Positions 16,482 through 24,176 of a stretch of DNA of 64,000 nt are shown in pieces. The position numbers and the translations under genes were made by a program. Positions within the stretch are counted from its first letter, which is position 1; every line of letters starts with the position of its first letter. The notes beneath the pieces are model-generated. The model saw nothing but the letters and a program-made list of their open reading frames with translations, was not told where the DNA came from and ran no database searches. This DNA comes from an uncultured Rhodospirillaceae bacterium (GTDB lineage: Bacteria > Pseudomonadota > Alphaproteobacteria > Rhodospirillales > Magnetospirillaceae), in assembly GCA_903901915.1 (NCBI GenBank), contig CAIUSV010000046.1, positions 1 through 64,000 on the forward strand. The letters run 5' to 3'.

Positions 16482-19463
16482 GTGAGTTTTCCCCCCGACG
16501 ATGCTTTCTTCCCCGGTGTTGCCGACGAGGGCCGCACCGCATTAGGCCTTGCCCGCTGGGCGGAGGCGGCCGATGCCGTCGCCGATGCCGACCTTGCCGC
16601 CTTCATGCGCGCCCTGCCGGACCAACCGGCGGCCGGTCGCCTGCTGCGCGCGGTTTTCGGCAACAGCCCATTCTTGACCCACTGCCTCGAACGGGAGCCC
16701 GAGTTCCTGCGCCATGTGCTCGACGTCGGCCCCGATGCCGCGCTGGAGGCGTTGCTGTCCGGGCTTTACGCCGAATTGGACGGCGACACCGACATGGCGC
16801 GGCTGATGGTCCGACTGCGCGAGGCCAAGCGGCAGGGGGCGCTGCTGGTGGCCCTGGCCGATCTGGGCGGGGCCTGGACGCTGGAACAGATCACCGCCGC
16901 CCTGTCGCGGCTGGCGGAAGCCGCCGTGCGTCTGGCCTTGCGCCTGCTGCTGCGGCGCGAGGCCGCCAGGGGGGAGATCCAGCTGGCCGACCCTGCCGAT
17001 CCCGAGCGCGACTGCGGTATCGTCGTGCTGGGAATGGGCAAGTTGGGGGCGCTGGAGCTGAACTATTCCAGCGACGTCGATCTGATCGTGTTCTACGACC
17101 ATGAACGGCTGATCTATACCGGGCGCCGCAGTGTCCAGGAATGCGCCATCGCCTTGACCAAGGACCTGTTCCGCATCCTCGACGAGCGCACCGCCGACGG
17201 CTATGTGTTCCGCACCGACCTGCGGCTGCGGCCGGATCCCGGTTCGACGCCTCCGGCGGTCTCGATCGTGGCGGCCGAGGCCTACTACGAAGGCTTCGGC
17301 CAGAACTGGGAGCGCGCCGCCATGATCAAGGCGCGTCAGGTCGCCGGCGACGTCGCCGCCGGAACCGCCTTCCTCAGGTTCCTGCGGCCGTTCATCTGGC
17401 GCAAGTCGCTGGATTTCGCCGCCATCCAGGACATCCACTCGATCAAGCGCCAGATCAACGCTCACAAGGGCGGCCACACCATCAAGGTCGCCGGTCACAA
17501 CGTCAAGCTGGGACGCGGCGGCATCCGCGAGATCGAATTCTTTGCCCAGGTCCAGCAACTGATCTGGGGCGGCCGCCAGCCCGAGATGCGGCTCTCCGGC
17601 ACCATCGCCGCCCTCGACGCCCTGGCCGCCGCCGGCCATATCGGTGCCGAGGTGGCGCAAAGCCTGACCGTCGCCTATCGCTATCTGCGCACCCTGGAAC
17701 ACCGGCTTCAGATGGTGGACGACAAGCAGACCCAGACGCTGCCGACCCAGCCGGAGCAACTGGCCGCCATCGCCGCCTTCATGGGCCATGCCGACACCGA
17801 AAGCTTCGCGGCGACGCTGACCGGCCACCTCCAGACGGTGGAAGGCCATTACGCCCACCTGTTCGAGGATGCCCCCCCCCTGGGTGGACAGGGCAATCTG
17901 GTGTTCACCGGCGGCGAGAACGACCCCGAAACCGTCCATACCATCACCGGCATGGGCTTCGCCAATGCCGAGGCGGTGTGCTCGACCATTCGCGGCTGGC
18001 ACCATGGCCGGGTGCGGGCGACCCGCTCGACCCGGGCGCGCGAACTGCTGACCGAGCTGACCCCGGCGCTGCTGGCGGCGCTGGGCACCACCGCCGCCCC
18101 CGACGACGCCTTCATGCGCTTCGACGAGTTCCTTGGCCGGCTGCCCGGCGGCGTGCCGCTGTTCTCGCTGTTCCACGCCAATCCGTCGCTGCTGGAACTG
18201 GTCGCCGAGATCATGGGTGACGCGCCATTGCTGGCCGAGCATCTTGCCCGCCATCCAACCTTGCTGGATTCGGTGCTGCAAGCCCACTTCTTCGACCCGC
18301 CACCGCCGCAATCCGAGCTGGAAGCCGAACTGGAAAAGGCGCTGGATCAGGCCGACGACTATCAGCAGGTGCTGGAAATATCGCGGCGCTGGGCCAACGA
18401 CCGCAAATTCCAGATCGGCGTACTGACGCTTCGCACCGACCTCGACGCCGCCGCCGCCGCCCGTGCCCTGTCCGATGTCGCCGGGGCGGTGCTCACCCGG
18501 CTGTCGCCCCGGGTCGAAGACGAGCTGGCCCGCGCCCACGGCCGCGTTCCCGGCGGCGCCTGGGTGGTGGTGGCCATGGGCAAGGCCGGTGGCCGCGAGA
18601 TGTCGGCCACCTCGGACCTGGACCTGATCCTGGTCTACCGCGCCCCGCCGGAGGTCGAGGAATCCGACGGACCACGGCCGCTGGCGCCGTCGGTGTGGTA
18701 CGGCCGCCTGACCCAACGTCTGGTCAACGCCCTGACCGCCAAGACCGGTGAAGGCTCGCTCTACGAGGTCGATACCCGCCTGCGGCCTTCGGGCAATTCC
18801 GGGCCGATCGCGTCGAGCCTGGAGGCGTTCCGCCGCTACCATGACGAGGATGCCTGGACCTGGGAACACATGGCGCTGACCCGCGCCCGGCCCATCGCCG
18901 GCGATGCCGCCCTGGCCGGCGAGGTGACGGAAATCATCCGCGCCACCCTATGCCGCCGCCGAGATCGCGACGCGCTGGTGCAAGACGTCGCCGACATGCG
19001 CGAGCGCATGGCCAAGGAGCACAAGACCACCAGCCCGTGGGAAGTCAAGCACCTGCCGGGCGGACTGGTCGACATCGAGTTCGTGGCGCAGTACCTGCAA
19101 TTGGCGTTCGCCGCCGACCATCGCGGGATTCTCGCCACCAATACCGCCGAGGCGCTGGAACGCGCCGCCGCCGCCGGGGTGCTGGAGCGTGGCGACTGCG
19201 ACGCCCTTACCCAGGCGCTGGCCCTGTGGTCGGCGGTTCAGACCGTGCTGCGCCAGACCATCGCCGGCGCCTTCGACGAACGCACGGCGCCGCGCGGCCT
19301 CAAGGACGTGCTGGTCCGCGCCGCCGGCCTGACCGACTTCAAGACCATGACCGACCGCATGCAAGATTGCGCCACCGCCGCCCGCGAGGTTTACGAGCGG
19401 TTGGTGGCCACCCCCGCCGCCCGGATCAGCCAGACACTCCCGACCGAAAAGGACACCAAATGA
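16482..19463 (+). CDS. glnE: Bifunctional glutamine synthetase adenylyltransferase/deadenylase GlnE
   Basis: This 993-aa cytosolic enzyme adenylylates glutamine synthetase (GlnA) to inactivate it and removes the AMP again, under PII control. Two nucleotidyltransferase domains are visible. The N-terminal one has GMGKLGALELNYSSDVDLIV (residues 184-203) and performs deadenylylation; the C-terminal one has AMGKAGGREMSATSDLDLIL (about 698-717) and performs adenylylation. Each is followed by a helical PII-uridylyltransferase-type region, including GGLVDIEFVAQYLQLAF near residue 862. Length matches the family. I favour GTG 16482 (MSFPPDDAFFPG); the ribosome site is weak. The stop overlaps the bcp start (ATGA), so glnE, bcp and the DUF455 gene form one operon. 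Confidence 0.95.
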   Translation: MSFPPDDAFFPGVADEGRTALGLARWAEAADAVADADLAAFMRALPDQPAAGRLLRAVFGNSPFLTHCLEREPEFLRHVLDVGPDAALEALLSGLYAELDGDTDMARLMVRLREAKRQGALLVALADLGGAWTLEQITAALSRLAEAAVRLALRLLLRREAARGEIQLADPADPERDCGIVVLGMGKLGALELNYSSDVDLIVFYDHERLIYTGRRSVQECAIALTKDLFRILDERTADGYVFRTDLRLRPDPGSTPPAVSIVAAEAYYEGFGQNWERAAMIKARQVAGDVAAGTAFLRFLRPFIWRKSLDFAAIQDIHSIKRQINAHKGGHTIKVAGHNVKLGRGGIREIEFFAQVQQLIWGGRQPEMRLSGTIAALDALAAAGHIGAEVAQSLTVAYRYLRTLEHRLQMVDDKQTQTLPTQPEQLAAIAAFMGHADTESFAATLTGHLQTVEGHYAHLFEDAPPLGGQGNLVFTGGENDPETVHTITGMGFANAEAVCSTIRGWHHGRVRATRSTRARELLTELTPALLAALGTTAAPDDAFMRFDEFLGRLPGGVPLFSLFHANPSLLELVAEIMGDAPLLAEHLARHPTLLDSVLQAHFFDPPPPQSELEAELEKALDQADDYQQVLEISRRWANDRKFQIGVLTLRTDLDAAAAARALSDVAGAVLTRLSPRVEDELARAHGRVPGGAWVVVAMGKAGGREMSATSDLDLILVYRAPPEVEESDGPRPLAPSVWYGRLTQRLVNALTAKTGEGSLYEVDTRLRPSGNSGPIASSLEAFRRYHDEDAWTWEHMALTRARPIAGDAALAGEVTEIIRATLCRRRDRDALVQDVADMRERMAKEHKTTSPWEVKHLPGGLVDIEFVAQYLQLAFAADHRGILATNTAEALERAAAAGVLERGDCDALTQALALWSAVQTVLRQTIAGAFDERTAPRGLKDVLVRAAGLTDFKTMTDRMQDCATAAREVYERLVATPAARISQTLPTEKDTK

Positions 19464-19912
19464 TCGGCACGCCCGCCCCCGATTTCGCCATGGACGCCGA
19501 CGGCGGCCCCGGCCGTCTCGCCGACTTCCGGGGCAAGCCCCTGGTGCTGTACTTCTATCCCAAGGACGACACCTCGGGCTGTACCAGCGAGGCCAAGGCG
19601 TTCCGCGACGCCTATGCCGCCTTCCAGACCGCCGGTATCGCGATTCTCGGCGTATCCAAGGATTCGGTGGCCAGCCACGCCAAATTTCGCGCCAAGCACG
19701 CCCTGCCCTTCCCCCTCGGCGCCGACCCCGACGGCGCGGTCTGCGAGGCCTACGGCGTATGGAAAAAGAAAAGCATGTATGGCCGCGAGTACATGGGAAT
19801 CGAACGCTCGACCTTCCTGATCGGCGCCGATGGCACCATCCTGGCCGAATGGCGCAAGGTCAAGGTCGGCGGCCACGCCGAAGCGGTGCTCAAGGCGGCG
19901 ACCGCCCGGTGA
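19460..19912 (+). CDS. bcp: Thioredoxin-dependent peroxiredoxin, BCP/PrxQ family
   Basis: This 150-aa cytosolic thiol peroxidase reduces hydrogen peroxide and organic hydroperoxides. The motif FYPKDDTSGCTSEAKAFRD contains the peroxidatic Cys41. The resolving Cys found five residues later in E. coli Bcp is missing (Ala45-Lys46 in that region); the only other Cys is Cys95 (DGAVCEAYG), so the enzyme is either a 1-Cys type or uses Cys95. Length and the closing GTILAEWRKVKVGGHAEAVL are typical. It overlaps glnE by four bases upstream and the DUF455 gene by four bases downstream. Confidence 0.93.
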   Translation: MIGTPAPDFAMDADGGPGRLADFRGKPLVLYFYPKDDTSGCTSEAKAFRDAYAAFQTAGIAILGVSKDSVASHAKFRAKHALPFPLGADPDGAVCEAYGVWKKKSMYGREYMGIERSTFLIGADGTILAEWRKVKVGGHAEAVLKAATAR

Positions 19913-20712
19913 GCGCCCTTTCCCTGTCCGACGCCGCCCGCACCGTCCTCGCCACCGCCGATCCGCGGGAGAAATGCCGGCTGACGCGCGGCTTCGCCGC
20001 CGACTGGCGCGAAGGCCGCATCACCGGGCTGGGCGACACCCCGCCACCCGAGCGGCCGGCGCGCCCCGACCGGCCGGTGCTGCTGGCGCCGCGCGAAATG
20101 CCGAGGCGCTCTTATGGCGGCGAGCGGGGCCGCATCGGCCTGATCCACGCCCTCGCCCATATCGAACTCAACGCCATCGACCTGGGTTGGGACATCGTCG
20201 CCCGCTTCGGTCCCGACGACATGCCCAAGGCATTCCTCGACGACTGGGTCCGGGTGGCGCTCGACGAGGCCCGGCATTTCGAGATGCTGGACGAACTGCT
20301 GCAGCGGATGGGCGCCGCCTACGGCGATTTGGCTGCCCATGACGGCCTCTGGCAGGCGGCGGAGAAGACCGCCGACGACATCCTCGGCCGGCTGGCGGTG
20401 GTGCCGCTGACCCTGGAGGCGCGCGGCCTCGACACCACCCCCGCCACCATCGCCAAGCTGACCGCCAACGGCGACACCCTGACCCCGCCGGCGCTGGAGG
20501 TGATCTACAACGATGAAATCCGCCACGTCGGCGCCGGGGCACGCTGGTTCCGCTTTATCGCCGAGCGGCGAGGCCTCGATCCGGCCGCCACCTATCACGC
20601 GGTCATGGCCGAACGTTATCCCGCCGGCCTCAAGGCCCCGTTCAACCACGCCGCCCGCGCCGAGGCCGGCTTTCCCAGGGACTGGTACGAACCCTTGGCG
20701 CGGGCGGGCTGA
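19909..20712 (+). CDS. Ferritin-like domain protein, DUF455 family
   Basis: This 267-aa protein belongs to the DUF455 group of ferritin-like di-iron candidates. Helix-borne ligands are visible: HALAHIELNAIDLGWD (about residues 80-95, with the E-x-x-H-like Glu and His), LDEARHFEMLDELLQRMG (116-133, E-x-x-H) and EVIYNDEIRHVGAGARWF (about 196-213, E-x-x-H), which together resemble the iron-binding pattern of ferritin-like oxidases. The catalytic role of the family is unknown. The start is GTG 19909, overlapping the bcp stop (GTGA), so it is translated from the glnE-bcp transcript. Pairing with a peroxiredoxin suggests a role in oxidative or iron stress, which is an inference from context. Confidence 0.85.
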   Translation: MSALSLSDAARTVLATADPREKCRLTRGFAADWREGRITGLGDTPPPERPARPDRPVLLAPREMPRRSYGGERGRIGLIHALAHIELNAIDLGWDIVARFGPDDMPKAFLDDWVRVALDEARHFEMLDELLQRMGAAYGDLAAHDGLWQAAEKTADDILGRLAVVPLTLEARGLDTTPATIAKLTANGDTLTPPALEVIYNDEIRHVGAGARWFRFIAERRGLDPAATYHAVMAERYPAGLKAPFNHAARAEAGFPRDWYEPLARAG

Positions 20713-20729
20713 TCCCAGCCCCGGCGCCC

Positions 20730-21134
20730 CTACCGCCCCAGTGCCTTGGCCAGAACCTTGAACGGCAGCAGAACGCAGCCATGGCGGCTTTTATGGCCGC
20801 GTACCGGAACGAAGGCCGCCAGTGCCGGGAACGGCGGCTCGGCCCCTTGTTTCAGCATGGCGGCGACATCGGCGGCCAGCGCCGCGGCGTCATCGGCTCC
20901 CAGCCCCGGCGCCCGCTCCGCCAAGACGGCGGCGGCGGCCTTGCACAGCAGGCAGCCCTTGACCGCGCCGCCCGTCTCCGCCACCCGGCCATCGTCCGCC
21001 AGCCGCACGTCCAGCGTCACCTTGTCGCCGCACAGCGGGTTGTCCAGGGTGGCGCTGGCATCGGGCGAGTCCAGCCGCGCCGTCTCGGCCGCCGCCAGAT
21101 CCTTGATCGCCTGGCCGTAGAGATCCGCGCTCAT
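20730..21134 (-). CDS. SufU/IscU-like iron-sulfur scaffold or sulfur acceptor protein
   Basis: This 134-aa protein has the SufU/NifU-N fold signature: DNPLCGDKVTLDV with Cys35, GCLLCKAAAAVL with Cys61 and Cys64, and RHGCVLLPF with Cys120. The first, one of the middle, and the last Cys match the three conserved ligands of the U-type scaffold; the extra Cys in the CLLC motif is unusual. SufU proteins accept persulfide sulfur from SufS. It overlaps by four bases the SufS-type gene upstream in the same operon, so they work as a pair. Because the operon also encodes molybdo-hydroxylase subunits, its job may be Fe-S supply or Moco sulfuration for that enzyme rather than general Fe-S assembly; this is inference. 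Confidence 0.85.
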   Translation of the reverse strand: MSADLYGQAIKDLAAAETARLDSPDASATLDNPLCGDKVTLDVRLADDGRVAETGGAVKGCLLCKAAAAVLAERAPGLGADDAAALAADVAAMLKQGAEPPFPALAAFVPVRGHKSRHGCVLLPFKVLAKALGR

Positions 21135-22330
21135 CGCAGCACCGCGATGGCGGCGGCGACGCCATCCAGCAGCGCCTCGACGTCGGCGGCATCGCTGTAG
21201 GCGGCAAGGCTGGCCCGCACGCAGCCCTCGTCCAGCCCCAACACCCGCATCAGCGGCTGGGCGCAATGGTGACCGCCGCGCACCGCCACGCCGCGCCCGG
21301 CCAGCAGATGGGACAGGTCATGGGGGTGGCAGCCGGCCACGGTGAACGACACCACCGGCAGCCGCGCCTCCATCTCGCCCGGCCCGACGATCCCCACGCC
21401 CGGCAGGGCCGTCAGACCGTCCAGCATCCGTCTCGTCAGCAGTGCGAGCCTGGCCCGCACCGCCGGCCAGTCCAGCCCGGCCATCCAGTCCAGCGCCGCC
21501 GCCAATCCCACCGCCTGGGCCACCGGCGGTGTTCCGGCCTCGAAACGCCGGGGCGGCTCGGCCCAGGTGAAGCCGGTATCGCTCACCTCGCCGACCATGC
21601 CGCCGCCGAACAGCGCCGGCGGCAGCTCGGCCAGCACCTCGCGCCGCCCCCACAACACCCCGACGCCGGTGGGGCCATAGGTCTTGTGGCCGGAGAAAGC
21701 ATAGAAATCAGCCCCCAGCGCCCGGGGATCGACCTTGCCATGGGGCGCCATCTGGGCGCCATCGACCACCAGCACCGCCCCCGCGGCGTGGGCAACCCCG
21801 GCCACAAGCGGAATGTCGGTGACGGCACCGGTGACGTTGGAGGCATGCGTCACCGCCACCACCTTGCAACGTCGGTCGATGACCGACAGGCCGGCGGGAT
21901 CGAGGCGGCCATCGGCGGTCACCGCCAGCCAGCGCAGCTCGAAGCCGCGTTCCGCCGCCAACGCCAGCCAGGGCAGGCACGATGAATGATGCTCCAGCCG
22001 GCTGACCGCCACCGTGTCGCCCGGCCCCAAGCGCCCCGCCAGGGCGCGGGCGGCGATGTTGAGCGCCAGGGTACAGCCGCCGGTGAACACCACCTCGTCG
22101 GCCCCGGCGCCGAGAAAGCCGGCCACGGCCTCGCGGGCGGCATCATAGGCGTCATCGGCCAGTCGCGCCATTTCGTGCAGGCCGCGATGGACATTGGCCC
22201 GCGCCGCCAGATCATGCGCCGCCACCACCTCGACCACCCGGCCCGGCGTCTGCGCCATGGCGGCACTGTCCAGATAATGAAAGCCGGCACGCCCAAGCAC
22301 CGGAAAGGCTTCGCGGATCGCCGAGGTCAT
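21131..22330 (-). CDS. SufS-type cysteine desulfurase
   Basis: This 399-aa PLP enzyme takes sulfur from cysteine as a protein persulfide. The PLP lysine is Lys216 in AFSGHKTYGPTGVGVLWG; the Asp/Gln contacts are in VLVVDGAQMAPHGKVD; the active-site Cys is Cys356 in AVRGGHHCAQPLM, the group II (SufS/CsdA) arrangement. It begins MTSAIREAFPVLG, slightly shorter than SufS of E. coli. It overlaps the MocA-like gene upstream and the SufU-like gene downstream by four bases each. A dedicated desulfurase (NifS4) is known to sulfurate Moco for xanthine dehydrogenase in Rhodobacter capsulatus, and the operon here suggests a similar role. Confidence 0.9.
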   Translation of the reverse strand: MTSAIREAFPVLGRAGFHYLDSAAMAQTPGRVVEVVAAHDLAARANVHRGLHEMARLADDAYDAAREAVAGFLGAGADEVVFTGGCTLALNIAARALAGRLGPGDTVAVSRLEHHSSCLPWLALAAERGFELRWLAVTADGRLDPAGLSVIDRRCKVVAVTHASNVTGAVTDIPLVAGVAHAAGAVLVVDGAQMAPHGKVDPRALGADFYAFSGHKTYGPTGVGVLWGRREVLAELPPALFGGGMVGEVSDTGFTWAEPPRRFEAGTPPVAQAVGLAAALDWMAGLDWPAVRARLALLTRRMLDGLTALPGVGIVGPGEMEARLPVVSFTVAGCHPHDLSHLLAGRGVAVRGGHHCAQPLMRVLGLDEGCVRASLAAYSDAADVEALLDGVAAAIAVLR

Positions 22331-22908
22331 CGCCGTCCCTCCAGCGCGGCGAGGTCGGCGGGGGTATCCACATCCGTCAGCACCGCGTCATCCAGTTCGA
22401 CCTCGGCCACCGCCGCCGGATTGGCCTCGATCAGTCCCCGCGCGCCGCGATCGCCGCTCAGCTCCAGCAGCCGGGGGAACCAGCGTCGTCCCAGCAGCAC
22501 CGGATTGCCCCGCCGCCCCGCCGCCACCGGAACGCAGATGTCCCGGCCGGACGCCGGATCGAACGCCGCCGCCAGCGCCGCCACATGGGCGGCGGCGACG
22601 CGCGGCATATCGGCCAACAGCACGACCACGGCGTCGATGTCGGCGGCCAACGCCGCCACCCCGGTCGCCAGCGACGACGCCATGCCCCGCTCCGGCGCCG
22701 GATTGACCACGGCCGCCACCCCCGGCGGCAATACCGTCAACGGCCGCGCCCCGGTCACCACCACCACCGGAGCCAGACCGGCCCCCTGGGCCGCCCGCAC
22801 CGCCAGCGCCACCATGGGCACCCCACCGATTTCGGCCAGCCGCTTGTCGTGTCCCATGCGGCGGGCGCAACCGGCGGCCAGCACCACGGCGGCGATGCGC
22901 GCGGTCAT
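22327..22908 (-). CDS. MocA-like molybdopterin nucleotidyltransferase
   Basis: This 193-aa protein is an NTP-transferase of the MobA/MocA superfamily. The nucleotide-binding motif reads VVLAAGCARRMGHDKRLAEI (residues 8-27), with GHDK instead of the GxxK of MobA, and PERGMASSLATGV and VVVLLADMPRV follow; these are MocA-type features. MocA adds CMP to Moco, giving MCD, the cofactor of the xanthine oxidase family. Its place directly after genes for the FAD and 2Fe-2S subunits of such an enzyme supports that reading. It overlaps neighbours by four bases at both ends. It is distinct from mobA at 9565, so the genome encodes both guanylyl and cytidylyl branches. Confidence 0.87.
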   Translation of the reverse strand: MTARIAAVVLAAGCARRMGHDKRLAEIGGVPMVALAVRAAQGAGLAPVVVVTGARPLTVLPPGVAAVVNPAPERGMASSLATGVAALAADIDAVVVLLADMPRVAAAHVAALAAAFDPASGRDICVPVAAGRRGNPVLLGRRWFPRLLELSGDRGARGLIEANPAAVAEVELDDAVLTDVDTPADLAALEGRR

Positions 22909-23693
22909 CGCCGGGCGTCCGCCACCGCGCGGCCCGCCAGCACGCCGATCAGGTGGGCGCGATAGTCGTGGCTGGCATGGAGGTCGCGGTTGAGGTCGTC
23001 GGGCGAGACCTCCAGTCCCGCCAGCGCCAGCGGCGAAAAGTCGGCCGCCAGCGCCGCCTCGAATTCGGGCAGGCGGAATGCGGTGGCGCCGGCCCCGGTC
23101 ACCGCCACCCGCACGCCGTCACCGGTCTCGGCGACAAACACCCCCACCACCGGATAGCCCGAGGCGGGATTGCGCACCTTGGCATAGCCGGCGCGGCGCG
23201 GCAGCGAGTAGACGATTTCGACGATCAGCTCGCCCGGCTCGAGCGCGGTCTCGAACATGCCGAGAAAAAAGTCGGCGGCGGCAATCTCGCGGCGATCCGT
23301 GCGGATCACCGCCCCCAGCCCCAGCACCCCGGCGGCATGGTCGCAGGCGGGGTCGTTGTTGGCCAGCGCGCCGCCCGGCGTGCCCATGTTGCGCACCTGA
23401 AGATCGCCGATGCCGCCCGCCAGCATCGCCAGCGCGGGAATGGCAACCACCGCCTCGGCCATCGCCGCATGGGTGACGGCGGCACCGACCACCAGGGTGG
23501 GACCCTCGGCGCGGATGCGCCGCAACTCGGGCAGACGGGCGATATCAAGCAGTACCGAGGGCTGGGCCAGCCCCAGCTTCAGCGCCGGCACCAGACTTTG
23601 GCCCCCGGCCAGATAGCGGACATCGCCGCCGCCGCCATGGGCGGCGATGGCTTCGGCCAGGGCGGCGGGGCGGCGGTAGTCGAAGGGAAACAT
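22905..23693 (-). CDS. FAD-binding medium subunit of a molybdenum hydroxylase (CoxM-like)
   Basis: This 262-aa protein is the FAD-containing subunit of a xanthine oxidase/CO dehydrogenase-family enzyme. The start MFPFDYRRPAALAEAIAAHG and LAGGQSLVPALKLGLAQP (about 31-48) form the first FAD-binding motif; the second is GGIGDLQVRNMGTPGGALAN with the following DPACDHAAGVL (about 92-122). Residues 195-255 form the CO-dehydrogenase flavoprotein C-terminal domain. It overlaps the small-subunit gene by one base (TGATG), so the two are co-translated. No gene for the large Mo-binding subunit lies in the operon, which is unusual. Confidence 0.92.
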   Translation of the reverse strand: MFPFDYRRPAALAEAIAAHGGGGDVRYLAGGQSLVPALKLGLAQPSVLLDIARLPELRRIRAEGPTLVVGAAVTHAAMAEAVVAIPALAMLAGGIGDLQVRNMGTPGGALANNDPACDHAAGVLGLGAVIRTDRREIAAADFFLGMFETALEPGELIVEIVYSLPRRAGYAKVRNPASGYPVVGVFVAETGDGVRVAVTGAGATAFRLPEFEAALAADFSPLALAGLEVSPDDLNRDLHASHDYRAHLIGVLAGRAVADARR

Positions 23694-24172
23694 CAGCCGC
23701 CCCCATCACGGATGGCGTCGGCCACCGCCTCGACGATGGGGCGATAGCCGGTGCAGCGGCACAGATTTCCGGCCAGACCGGCGCGAATTGCGGCCTCGTC
23801 GGGCTTTTCCAGATGGCCGACGAGATCCAGCGCCGTCATCACCATGCCCGGAGTACAAAAGCCGCATTGCAGGGCATGGCGGTCGCGGAAAGCCATCTGC
23901 ACCGGATGCAGGGTCTCGCCCACGGCAACACCTTCGATGGTCAGAATATCGCGGCCGTCGGCCTGGACCGCCAGCACCATGCAGGATTTAACCGCCCGCC
24001 CGTCGAGGTGGACGGTGCAGGCACCGCATTGGCCGGTATCGCAGCCGACATGGGTGCCGGTCAGGCCAAGGCGCTCGCGCAGCAAGGTCGACAACAAGAC
24101 ACGGGGTTCGACCTCGGTCTCGACCAGCGCGCCGTTGACGGTGAAGGACACTTGCATGGCAGCACCCGACAT
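23693..24172 (-). CDS. 2Fe-2S small subunit of a molybdenum hydroxylase (CoxS-like)
   Basis: This 159-aa electron-transfer subunit has the two [2Fe-2S] sites of the family. The plant-type site uses Cys44, Cys49, Cys52 and Cys64 (HVGCDTGQCGACTVHLDG and KSCMVLA); the helical site uses Cys103, Cys106, Cys138 and Cys140 (QCGFCTPGMVM and NLCRCTGYRPI). It moves electrons from the Mo site to FAD of the CoxM-like partner. The ATG at 24172 lies only four bases after the HD-GYP stop; an internal ATG at 24157 would also fit the family. The missing large subunit must be encoded elsewhere, or the pair serves another partner. Confidence 0.93.
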   Translation of the reverse strand: MSGAAMQVSFTVNGALVETEVEPRVLLSTLLRERLGLTGTHVGCDTGQCGACTVHLDGRAVKSCMVLAVQADGRDILTIEGVAVGETLHPVQMAFRDRHALQCGFCTPGMVMTALDLVGHLEKPDEAAIRAGLAGNLCRCTGYRPIVEAVADAIRDGGG

Positions 24173-24176
24173 CCGA

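Noticed and set aside
16542-18869. Minus-strand open frame of 775 codons inside glnE
   Set aside because: glnE is certain from its two nucleotidyltransferase motifs; the opposite frame has no motif.
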